Made by a program: the position numbers and the translations under genes. A stretch of DNA of 64,000 nt from Paraglaciecola sp. L3A3 (GTDB lineage: Bacteria > Pseudomonadota > Gammaproteobacteria > Enterobacterales > Alteromonadaceae). Under the pieces are notes generated by a model. That model was not told the DNA's origin. It made no database searches and was given only the letters and a program-made list of their open reading frames with translations. Every line of letters begins with the position of its first letter. Position 1 is the stretch's first letter. Positions 27,138 through 35,014 of the stretch are shown one piece after another. Where the stretch lies: positions 1,967,501-2,031,500 of the forward strand of contig NZ_CP047023.1 of NCBI RefSeq assembly GCF_009796765.1, in the 5' to 3' direction.

Positions 27138-27749
27138 ATGGGTCGATTAATTGTTTCTATATTACTAGGTGGTGTGATTGCATTTTCTTTGTTTGTTATT
27201 ATGGCAAAGTTAATTGCAAACTCATCAAGACCTGCGGAAAAAGCGGCTCCGACGCCAGTAATTGATATTGTAATGGCAACACCTGATGACGCAACGCAAG
27301 TTCGTCAACGTGTACCGCCACCGCCACCGCCGCCGCCGCAGCAGCCACCTAAAATTCAACCAGTTGAACCTGATGTGGCTGATGTAAATACTGATGGGTT
27401 AAGTTTTAATATGCCTTCGGTTGAAGTTGGTGGAGCATCTATCGATATTGGTGGTGTGGGGGCTATGCGTGATGGTGAAGCTACACCAATAGTACGTATT
27501 GAACCTAAATATCCAGTGCAAGCTGCTCGTGATGGAAAAGAAGGATGGGTAAAACTATCTTTCACTATCAACGAAGTAGGTGGTGTGGAAGATGTTGAGG
27601 TTATTGAAGCTGACCCTAAACGTGTATTTGACCGCGAAGCGAGAAGAGCGTTAAGTAAGTGGAAATATAAGCCTAAGATTGAAGACGGGAAACCTATGAA
27701 ACAATTTGGGCTAACAGTACAATTGGACTTTAAGTTGGATCAATCATGA
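27138..27749 (+). CDS. tonB: TonB family energy transducer
   Basis: About 203 aa. N-terminal helix (about 5-27), a short Pro-rich span with seven consecutive prolines near 67-73, and a C-terminal TonB domain (about 115-203) with RIEPKYPVQAARDGKEGWVKLSF and the motif ALSKWKYKPKI. TonB2-like by size and context. ATG at 27138 lies two bases after the exbD stop; an upstream TTG inside exbD is rejected. Overlaps the next gene by four bases. Confidence 0.94.
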   Translation: MGRLIVSILLGGVIAFSLFVIMAKLIANSSRPAEKAAPTPVIDIVMATPDDATQVRQRVPPPPPPPPQQPPKIQPVEPDVADVNTDGLSFNMPSVEVGGASIDIGGVGAMRDGEATPIVRIEPKYPVQAARDGKEGWVKLSFTINEVGGVEDVEVIEADPKRVFDREARRALSKWKYKPKIEDGKPMKQFGLTVQLDFKLDQS

Positions 27750-29032
27750 TGAAGAAATATTTAAAACATTTATGTGCGGTTTCAGCCATTACTGTAGCAG
27801 TATCAGTGCCAAATTTAGCTTTGGCACAAGCTAAAGATAGTGCTAAAGCTAAACCAGTTGGACCCATCGCTTGTCCAGGTTATGTTCGAGCCAAAACTAA
27901 TATACCTGGCCAAAAAACCGGTAAGAAAGTCGGCGCTGCTTTAGATTTTTATAATTTAGATCAGGTTGATGAAGCGCTGAAAACCCTTCTAGAAATAGAA
28001 ACGGACGAACCGTTTGATCGTGCGTTTACTGATAATTTTATTGGTAAGTTGCTGGCAGGGTCAGGTAAAGGTAAAGAGTCGCTTAAATACTTTGTTAAAG
28101 CGGTTAACTCGAAACAGCTAAATGATGTCGAGCAAGTTGGTGGAATTAAGTTAATTGCAGATTTAAACCTTCAAGAAGGTGAATATGAAGAAGCAATTAA
28201 ATGGTATAAAGAATGGTTAGAGTTTACTTGTAAAGAAGACTTTGATGTTTACTTTAGAATGGCTAATGCCTATTACCAAACTCAGCAGTACGCTGAGATA
28301 ATACCGCCAATCAATAAAGCAATTGCTTTAGCTGAAAAGCCTAATAAAACAACTTATGCGCTGAAAATGACATCTTACTATAGTCGTAAGATGTATAAAG
28401 AAACGATTGAAGTGCAAGAAGAAGCGGTTAAGGTTTTTCCTGATGACAAAAATTTATGGACTCAATTAGGCATGTTTTACATGTTGGTTGAAGATCATAG
28501 AAAGGCGTTATCTACTTTTGAACTTGCGTATCATCAAGGCTTTATCACTAAGGCTGCGGAAATCAGAGCACTTAGTCAGCTTTATACTATGAACGATATA
28601 CCAATAAAAGCTGCTCAGGTACTTGAGAAACATGTTAAATCAGGTTTTGTTAAGAAAACTGATACCATATTATCGAGTATAGGTTCTAATTTTCAGCAAG
28701 CTAAAGAGTTTAAAGAAGCCGCTGATTATTATGGTCAGGCAGCCGATATGACGTCTGATCCTAGTATGTACTTCAAGCAAGGTAATATGTTGTATATAGC
28801 TGAGCGACCCAATGAAGCTTTGAAAGCGTTACAAAAATCGCTGGATGAAGGAGCTGATAATAAAGGTAGGATCCATATGGTAATGATGGAAGCTAACTTT
28901 TATCAAGGTCGTTACAAACAAGCTTATGAACATATTCAAGAAGCTAAAAAAGATCCATCAACTCGACGTAATGCTAGAAGTTGGGAGTCTTTTATTAAAG
29001 AAAAAGCCAAAAATAACGGCGTGACACTTTAA
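27746..29032 (+). CDS. TPR-repeat periplasmic protein of the TonB operon
   Basis: 428 aa. Signal peptide (about 1-28, ending LALAQA) and a series of tetratricopeptide-like helical pairs from about 55 to 410. The only cysteines of the mature chain include a pair of positions near 43 and 168. Such TPR proteins close TonB2-type operons in Shewanella and Alteromonas relatives; a role in binding receptor or TonB parts is inferred. Start overlaps the tonB stop; a second ATG follows at once. A terminator lies 21 bases after the stop. Confidence 0.85.
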   Translation: MMKKYLKHLCAVSAITVAVSVPNLALAQAKDSAKAKPVGPIACPGYVRAKTNIPGQKTGKKVGAALDFYNLDQVDEALKTLLEIETDEPFDRAFTDNFIGKLLAGSGKGKESLKYFVKAVNSKQLNDVEQVGGIKLIADLNLQEGEYEEAIKWYKEWLEFTCKEDFDVYFRMANAYYQTQQYAEIIPPINKAIALAEKPNKTTYALKMTSYYSRKMYKETIEVQEEAVKVFPDDKNLWTQLGMFYMLVEDHRKALSTFELAYHQGFITKAAEIRALSQLYTMNDIPIKAAQVLEKHVKSGFVKKTDTILSSIGSNFQQAKEFKEAADYYGQAADMTSDPSMYFKQGNMLYIAERPNEALKALQKSLDEGADNKGRIHMVMMEANFYQGRYKQAYEHIQEAKKDPSTRRNARSWESFIKEKAKNNGVTL

Positions 29033-29053
29033 TTAAACTTGTTTTCATAATTG

Positions 29054-29080
29054 AAAAAAGCTCCCTTTGGGAGCTTTTTT
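29054..29080 (+). terminator. terminator of the TonB operon
   Basis: AAAAAAGCTCCC-TTT-GGGAGCTTTTTT, a strong GC stem with flanking A and T runs; it can act in both directions. Confidence 0.92.
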
Positions 29081-29195
29081 ATTTATATTCCGATAATAGT
29101 TATCTTGTGAGCCGTTTCCTTATAGCGCATAATATTTATGTGTTCCTTTTATCCCCAATTCTTTCCACTTTATCAATCAGTGAATTAATATATAG

Positions 29196-31274
29196 ATGCA
29201 GTATTTTGTTACCGTTTTCATCAGTGCTTTTTTAGTTTTTCAAATCCAACCCATCGCTTCAAAAATATTATTACCTTGGTTTGGAGGAGGAGCGGGTGTA
29301 TGGACAACTTGTTTGTTGTTTTTTCAGTTCTTCTTATTGGCAGGATATTTTTACGCATACCTTTTGTCTCGTTTTTTTAATGCTAAAAAACAAGCTTTTA
29401 TTCATTTAGGGTTACTTTTTGTCAGCTTACTGACCTTACCCATACAGTTTTCAGAGTTACACCTATCCACTGAAAGTAGCCTGCCTACTTTAGATATATT
29501 GAAACTATTAGGTTTTGGTATTGGTTTACCTTTTCTGGTTTTGTCTGCAACAAGCCCACTGTTACAAAGTTGGTTTAGTCGTTTTAACAAACTAACTAAT
29601 CCATATTTACTTTATGCTATGTCAAATTTAGGTTCTTTCTTAGCGTTAATTACTTATCCAATATTTATTGAGCCAACTCTATTATTGACTAGCCAAACCT
29701 TTTTTTGGTCAGCTTGCTTTATTTTGTTTGTAGTTGTAATTAGTGGTATATGTATTAATGTGATTAGAAGAAGCAGAAATATAATTGACGAAATTGATAA
29801 TCCTATCAGTCTTAAATCAATCCCTATTATAAGCATGCTTCTTTGGTTTTTGTTATCAGCATTAGGTGTGGTTATTTTAGTGTCAACCACAAATGCTATG
29901 ACTCAAAATGTTCCCCCTATGCCATTTCTGTGGGTTGCACCTTTAGCCCTATATTTGGGAACTTATGTCCTTGCTTTTAGTCACTGGAATATTTATCAAA
30001 GAAAATTTTGGGTACCTACATATATATTTGCAGCAATCCTTGGGGTGTTTATTTATTTTATCGGTGGCCAATTTGATATCTTAACCCAGGTCATTATTTA
30101 TCTATTTATTTTGTTAACTGCCTGCATGATTTGCCATGGTGAACTAAATAATTTGAAACCGGAAAAGCATAATCCCACCTTATTTTATTTGATTTTATCC
30201 ATGGGGGGCGTCTTTGGTAGTTTTATGGTGTCGGTAGTGGCTCAATACAGCTTTGATGATTTTTTTGAGTTTCCAATCGCTATTGCCTCTGTATTCGTTT
30301 TATTAGGTTTTTCTTTGTTGAGTCATAATAAAGTTATATCAGCCCAGGCCACAAAACTAAAACCAAAAAAGCAGTCTAGTGAATATTTATTACCTAGTTT
30401 GTGTTTTATTGGTAGTTTGTGTCTGTTGCTAATTTTCCTACAGATGAATAACCTATATCAACAATATGACATAGTTAAAACACGCAATTTCTATGGAGTA
30501 TTAACAGTAAAAGATGTTGTAGAAGGAAATGTACAAGAACGAAGGTTAGTCGATGGTACTACTGCCCATGGAGGGCAATCTTTAGAGCCAACCAAAACTA
30601 ACATCCCTTTAAGTTATTATCGTCCTTCTACAGGTGTTGAGTTGGTATTAACTGAGTTATCTAATTATCATGACTCATTAAATGTCGGCATAGTGGGGTT
30701 GGGAGTAGGGGCATTAGCTGCATACGGTAAAGCGAATGATGAATATACTTTCTACGAATTAAACCCAGCTGTAGTTGAGTTCGCCCATGAGTATTTTAGT
30801 TTTATTAGAAACTCTAATGCTAATGTATCTATACAGTTAGGAGATGCCAGAGTTAATTTACAAGCTGAGTTAGATAAGGGCCAATTGAATCATTTTGATG
30901 TTTTGGTTATTGATGCATTTTCTGGTGATCAAATACCAACACATCTACTTACTCAACAAGCATTCTTATTATATGACCAGCATATCGATAATAACGGCGT
31001 TATTGTTTTGCATATTTCTAATAGGCATTTGTCTTTATTGCCAGTTGTGTTGGGCAATGCTGATTTATTGAACATGCAGGTTATGTTTTTTTCTACATCC
31101 GGGGGCACTAATGAACACGATGCAGAATGGCTGTTGTTGAGTAAAAATACACAAGTACTCGAAAATCCAAACTTAATTAAAGCACAAACCGCTTTATCTT
31201 TGTCAAAAAACAAAAGAGTGAAATGGACTGACGACTACTCAAGTTTATTGCCAATATTAAAAGTGTTGAATTAA
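29196..31274 (+). CDS. Membrane-fused spermidine-synthase-like methyltransferase-fold protein
   Basis: 692 aa. The N-terminal 430 residues carry about ten or more transmembrane helices and begin FVTVFISAFLVFQIQPIASKILLPWFGGG, a hallmark of the MFS/spermidine-synthase fusion family. The C-terminal 230 residues form a Rossmann fold with VGIVGLGVGALAAYG, FYELNPAVVEFA and DVLVIDAFSGDQIPTHLLT, as in polyamine synthases. Substrate and activity are unknown: no paired S-adenosylmethionine decarboxylase is nearby. It runs into the convergent tmcA, overlapping it by four bases. Confidence 0.82.
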   Translation: MQYFVTVFISAFLVFQIQPIASKILLPWFGGGAGVWTTCLLFFQFFLLAGYFYAYLLSRFFNAKKQAFIHLGLLFVSLLTLPIQFSELHLSTESSLPTLDILKLLGFGIGLPFLVLSATSPLLQSWFSRFNKLTNPYLLYAMSNLGSFLALITYPIFIEPTLLLTSQTFFWSACFILFVVVISGICINVIRRSRNIIDEIDNPISLKSIPIISMLLWFLLSALGVVILVSTTNAMTQNVPPMPFLWVAPLALYLGTYVLAFSHWNIYQRKFWVPTYIFAAILGVFIYFIGGQFDILTQVIIYLFILLTACMICHGELNNLKPEKHNPTLFYLILSMGGVFGSFMVSVVAQYSFDDFFEFPIAIASVFVLLGFSLLSHNKVISAQATKLKPKKQSSEYLLPSLCFIGSLCLLLIFLQMNNLYQQYDIVKTRNFYGVLTVKDVVEGNVQERRLVDGTTAHGGQSLEPTKTNIPLSYYRPSTGVELVLTELSNYHDSLNVGIVGLGVGALAAYGKANDEYTFYELNPAVVEFAHEYFSFIRNSNANVSIQLGDARVNLQAELDKGQLNHFDVLVIDAFSGDQIPTHLLTQQAFLLYDQHIDNNGVIVLHISNRHLSLLPVVLGNADLLNMQVMFFSTSGGTNEHDAEWLLLSKNTQVLENPNLIKAQTALSLSKNKRVKWTDDYSSLLPILKVLN

Positions 31275-33376
31275 TTTTTCATTGATAATAACAGTTTTAG
31301 TACATTCTTTATGGCAAGTTCAATTTGTTTTTTACCGGTTAAATTAAACTCAATCGCTATTTGTTTATACTGTTTATTTTGTACTACCGCGGCAATGATT
31401 AAGTTTCGTTCATTTACTGTTAGGGTTTTTAACTGTATTGCTCTTGATAAAATAAACTGCCTTGCAATCCTAATTATAGAAGTATAATGCCGAGTTCCAT
31501 TACAGAATTGTTCGATCATATTTATTTGGAAACTAGGGAGTTCTTTTTCATTGCTCGTTCTGGCTAATATATCTGCTAATAAAGTCGCAGAGATTGTCTG
31601 CCAAGCTTTATCGACTTGAAAAACTACTTCTTGATAAAACTCAGTTTGAATTAATTTCAGCATATTGTTTGGCAGAGCAGCTAGATAACTGACACACATA
31701 CAATTGTTTTCACCACTTGATACTTCGACTTTATTACTCAGTTTAATCATTTCATATCTATTTTGATGCCAAAAGTTTAACAAGGATGAACTGCAACCAA
31801 AGGCTGTGGTTAACATAACAATGTGATGCTCTTTAGCTTGTTGTTCGACATATGAAAGTAATTGACTACCTAAACCGTGTCCCTGAATATCTGGTTTGAT
31901 GGCTATTCTGCTGATCCGCCATTGAGCTAATTCTGAAAAGGCGGCTTGGTTATAATGAGATGCAATATTTTGCGCGATTAAATGTCCTTTTAGTCTCCTT
32001 TTTCCTGAGGAAATATCGAATGCTAAATCGCTGAGTCTCTGTCCACCTTCTTCATTTACTTGGGCCACTCCTAAAATATTGTCATTTTGTGTGATAACAA
32101 AACATTTAGACTCAGGTGCGTCTAACAGACGCTGAATATCATCAGGACTGGTTTGGTAGTGTGCGTTAATGAGTAAAGAGCAGATGGCAGTAAAATCTGC
32201 AGGTGATGTCACTAATTGCTGTTTTGTTAGTTCTTTACATAAAATTGGATGATTAGACAATTCTATTTTTACAGCTGGGGTTTGTTGGTAGCAAAGAGAG
32301 TTAAACCAAAATTGTTCTAAAGCATCATTCTTATGCCAGCGAATAGGTTCTTCGAGGTGGACAGTTCTAAACTCCGGCTTTAATTCAGCTAACTTCTTTT
32401 TGAATCGAATCTCAAAGCCGCGGCCACTGCCTTCATAACCATGAATCGTGGTAGAAAAAACAATTCGTGTATACTTTTCTGTCATCCTAATTAGTGTCTC
32501 AACTGGTATTGCAGCAGCCTCGTCGATCAGTAAAATATCAGCTGTGTTAGGATCTAGAATAAGTTTATCTAAGGGAACAAAACAGAGTTGACTATTTTTG
32601 TAACTGAGTTTGTTTTTTTCGAGAATATGTTCGGGTAATAGCCGTTTTGTATGGTGAAATACTTGTTCCGTTGTTGCTATATGGGGGGCTGTAATGATGA
32701 TATTAATGTTTGAATCTTGCATAAGCTGAGCTGCCGCTATCCCCAACGCCGAGGATTTACCTCTGCCTCTATCAGCTGTTATCACTAAAGGCCTATTGTT
32801 TCTTCCTTTAGCCACTTTATAGATAGCTGAAACCGCTAGGTTTTGTTGTGTATATGATTTTTCTGTGCTGTCGGTTTTTAACTTAGAAACAGGAGCAATA
32901 AATTGTTCTGCAGTGAATATGGCCACACTAACATCATCTACAAATTTTTTGCCTAGATACTGGTAAAAGTAACTAAAGCAATCGATATGTGAATATCCAT
33001 AAGATATTCTGTTGTGATGTTCTGGATCACGATAGTTTGGCCAATCTTTTAATTTTGGGCACAATATCACCATTAATCCAGCTGATTTTATCGTGCCACT
33101 CAAAGCCATTGCAGCATTAGTCCGAAAGCCATCAAAAGCATCTAAAATAACATAATCATATTCGTGGCCTAATTTACTTCTATAGTCTTTTATATGTATT
33201 TGATTATTGTGCCTGTCAGATTGGCCAACCCATAATGTAGCTAGATTATCTAACTTAGCAAAATGTGATTTAACTATTTGTTTGGACCACTCTTGTTCGC
33301 CACTAATGACAAGCAACTGTCTATGGCAAGGTGTATTATGGCGAAGGTTTATCCATTGTTGTAATTGACTGCGCAA
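31271..33376 (-). CDS. tmcA: tRNA(Met) cytidine acetyltransferase TmcA
   Basis: ATP- and acetyl-CoA-dependent enzyme that makes N4-acetylcytidine at C34 of elongator tRNA-Met, preventing misreading of AUA. 701 aa. N-terminal DUF1726-like region, RecA-like helicase domain with P-loop TADRGRGKSSALG near 200 and Walker B LLIDEAAAIPVE near 285, GNAT domain with IKPDIQGHGLGSQLL near 500, and a C-terminal tRNA-binding helical domain. Divergent from the thioesterase gene, 71 bases apart. Confidence 0.95.
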   Translation of the reverse strand: MRSQLQQWINLRHNTPCHRQLLVISGEQEWSKQIVKSHFAKLDNLATLWVGQSDRHNNQIHIKDYRSKLGHEYDYVILDAFDGFRTNAAMALSGTIKSAGLMVILCPKLKDWPNYRDPEHHNRISYGYSHIDCFSYFYQYLGKKFVDDVSVAIFTAEQFIAPVSKLKTDSTEKSYTQQNLAVSAIYKVAKGRNNRPLVITADRGRGKSSALGIAAAQLMQDSNINIIITAPHIATTEQVFHHTKRLLPEHILEKNKLSYKNSQLCFVPLDKLILDPNTADILLIDEAAAIPVETLIRMTEKYTRIVFSTTIHGYEGSGRGFEIRFKKKLAELKPEFRTVHLEEPIRWHKNDALEQFWFNSLCYQQTPAVKIELSNHPILCKELTKQQLVTSPADFTAICSLLINAHYQTSPDDIQRLLDAPESKCFVITQNDNILGVAQVNEEGGQRLSDLAFDISSGKRRLKGHLIAQNIASHYNQAAFSELAQWRISRIAIKPDIQGHGLGSQLLSYVEQQAKEHHIVMLTTAFGCSSSLLNFWHQNRYEMIKLSNKVEVSSGENNCMCVSYLAALPNNMLKLIQTEFYQEVVFQVDKAWQTISATLLADILARTSNEKELPSFQINMIEQFCNGTRHYTSIIRIARQFILSRAIQLKTLTVNERNLIIAAVVQNKQYKQIAIEFNLTGKKQIELAIKNVLKLLLSMKN

Positions 33377-33447
33377 GGTGACCTAATATATGGGTTATCA
33401 AGATATAATTATGCTGCTAGTTTAAGCAAAGTTTAAAAGGAATACGA

Positions 33448-33849
33448 ATGCGTTTTTTATCTAGGCGTTTAGTCATGCCATATGACTTAAATTATGCTAA
33501 TTCTTTATTTGGAGGACGTGTGCTGCAATGGATTGATGAAGAATCAGCTATTTATGCAATTTGTCAGCTAGAAACGAATGTTTTGGTCACCAAACATATA
33601 GGGGCGGTAAGCTTTGAAGCGCCAGCAATGCAGGGGGACGTTGTTGAATTTGGTTTTTTGACAAAAAAAGTTGGCCGCACATCAATAACGGTAACATGTT
33701 TGGTGCGCAATAAAATAACCAAAAAAACAATTTGTTTAGCTGACGATATTGTATTTGTGCAACTGAATCCAAGTACACGTGAACCAGAAGCCCATGGAAA
33801 AACAATGGAAATTCTTGATTTAAAAGACAAACAAGAGTTAGATATATAA
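33448..33849 (+). CDS. Hotdog-fold acyl-CoA thioesterase
   Basis: 133 aa single hotdog domain of the BFIT/YciA type. The motif NSLFGGRVLQWIDEESA (about 16-32) holds the catalytic-type Asp and helix. VSFEAPAMQGDVVEF and VGRTSITV follow in family order. Probably hydrolyses acyl-CoA esters; chain-length preference cannot be read. Good ribosome site AAAGGAAT. Confidence 0.88.
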   Translation: MRFLSRRLVMPYDLNYANSLFGGRVLQWIDEESAIYAICQLETNVLVTKHIGAVSFEAPAMQGDVVEFGFLTKKVGRTSITVTCLVRNKITKKTICLADDIVFVQLNPSTREPEAHGKTMEILDLKDKQELDI

Positions 33850-33859
33850 ACTATAGACC

Positions 33860-34759
33860 ATGCCAGATAGAATTTTTACCACAGCTCGAAGAGCTCTTTA
33901 CACCCAAGGAAGACCCTTGTTATACAGACTAGTTTTAATATTATCTTTTAATGCCTTAACGGCTTGTAGTTCCATAGCACAAAATACTATTAATTTCAGT
34001 GTGTTAGAAGAATTGCAGCTAGGTGTTGAGTTACAGGAAACATCAGCTTTGTATTGTCCTGAACCCGGTAGTGCCTACACAGTAAATGATTCTGGGAACA
34101 AACCGATTATTTATAAAATTAGTGACAGTGGCAAAGTGATAAATCGTCAAGTCATTGATATTAAAAATAGAGATTGGGAGTCATTAACTGGCGACGGCGA
34201 TCACTTCCACATTGGTGATACCGGAAATAACAACGGCAAAAGAAAGTTCGTGCAAATTCATACTGTAGACAAAAATAGCAATGCTAAACCCAAAAGTACC
34301 GTGAAAATATATTATCTAGATAATTCATTAAAGAAAAATGAATATCTTAACCATGATTTCGATTCTGAATCGATTATCAGTATGGGCGGCAAACTATATC
34401 TTTTTTCAAAAAGCTGGCGTACCACAACCTTGCATATATATCGTTTAGAACATGATGTATTAGAACAAAAAATAGAACCATTTATATCAATAAAAGGCTT
34501 GCCGGGAATAGTCACAGGCGGTGATTATGACGCTAAAAATGAACGATTTATTTTGGTAGGTTATGAATTAAAAGGATTAGGGCGATTTTATCCTTTTGTC
34601 ACGATTTTAGATAAGCAGTTTCAATTGATTAAATCTTTTGTTTTAAAAAACTATAACCAAGTGGAAGGGCTGTGTGTGACGCCATCTGGTGATGTTTGGA
34701 TTACCCAAGAAGGCTCATTCTTTTCCACTCAAAAATTAATCAAAATGAAAATTAACTAA
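33860..34759 (+). CDS. Predicted lipoprotein with beta-propeller-like repeats
   Basis: 299 aa, function not recognised. A hydrophobic signal near 22-36 ends in the lipobox LTAC. The mature part has repeated beta-rich units (GSAYTVNDSGN, FHIGDTGNNNGK, FILVGYELKG, WITQEGSFFSTQ) that suggest a propeller similar to SdiA-regulated/esterase-like proteins. It lies 10 bases after the thioesterase and may share its transcript. No Shine-Dalgarno is clear, so a downstream start is possible. Confidence 0.7.
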   Translation: MPDRIFTTARRALYTQGRPLLYRLVLILSFNALTACSSIAQNTINFSVLEELQLGVELQETSALYCPEPGSAYTVNDSGNKPIIYKISDSGKVINRQVIDIKNRDWESLTGDGDHFHIGDTGNNNGKRKFVQIHTVDKNSNAKPKSTVKIYYLDNSLKKNEYLNHDFDSESIISMGGKLYLFSKSWRTTTLHIYRLEHDVLEQKIEPFISIKGLPGIVTGGDYDAKNERFILVGYELKGLGRFYPFVTILDKQFQLIKSFVLKNYNQVEGLCVTPSGDVWITQEGSFFSTQKLIKMKIN

Positions 34760-34789
34760 TAGATATACTTTTATGGTTCTAAAAGTGGC

Positions 34790-34817
34790 TTGCACCTAAT
34801 TGTTTGACTGTTAGAAT
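34790..34817 (+). promoter_or_regulatory. sigma-70 promoter of the thiamine-uptake operon
   Basis: TTGCAC at 34790-34795 and TAGAAT at 34812-34817 with 16 bases between. It lies 35 bases before the TPP aptamer. Confidence 0.55.
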
Positions 34818-34852
34818 GCCCGCCATTGAGTAAATAAAAATATCTTTATTCA

Positions 34853-34943
34853 AAACCAAGGGGTGCCTTTTTCGGCTGAGATTGAAATATTTTATATTTC
34901 GAACCCTAACACCTGATCCGGATAATGCCGGCGTAGGAATGGT
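34853..34943 (+). promoter_or_regulatory. TPP riboswitch aptamer (THI element)
   Basis: The conserved blocks are all present: GGGGTGCC at 34860-34867, GGCTGAGA at 34874-34881, ACACCTGATCCGGATAATGCC around 34909-34929 and GGCGTAGGAA at 34930-34939. P4 is formed by CCGG/CCGG around ATAATG. The outer stem ACCA/TGGT closes it. The aptamer precedes a TonB-dependent receptor, PnuT and a thiamine-kinase-like gene, which fits thiamine pyrophosphate sensing. Confidence 0.96.
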
Positions 34944-34978
34944 AATACAGTTTAATTTCCCATTTATCTGCCGTAAAC

Positions 34979-35010
34979 CCGGATCTTTTCACTCTATAAT
35001 GAAGAGATCC
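34979..35010 (+). promoter_or_regulatory. Riboswitch expression platform: hairpin hiding the ribosome site
   Basis: GGATCTTTTC (34981-34990) pairs with GAAGAGATCC (35001-35010). The right arm contains the GAAGAG ribosome binding site, eight bases before ATG 35015. The left arm, as CCGGATC at 34979-34985, is also the exact complement of GATCCGG at 34915-34921 in the aptamer. This gives a translational on/off switch. No U-tract follows the hairpin, so it is not a terminator. Confidence 0.75.
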
Positions 35011-35014
35011 TAGA

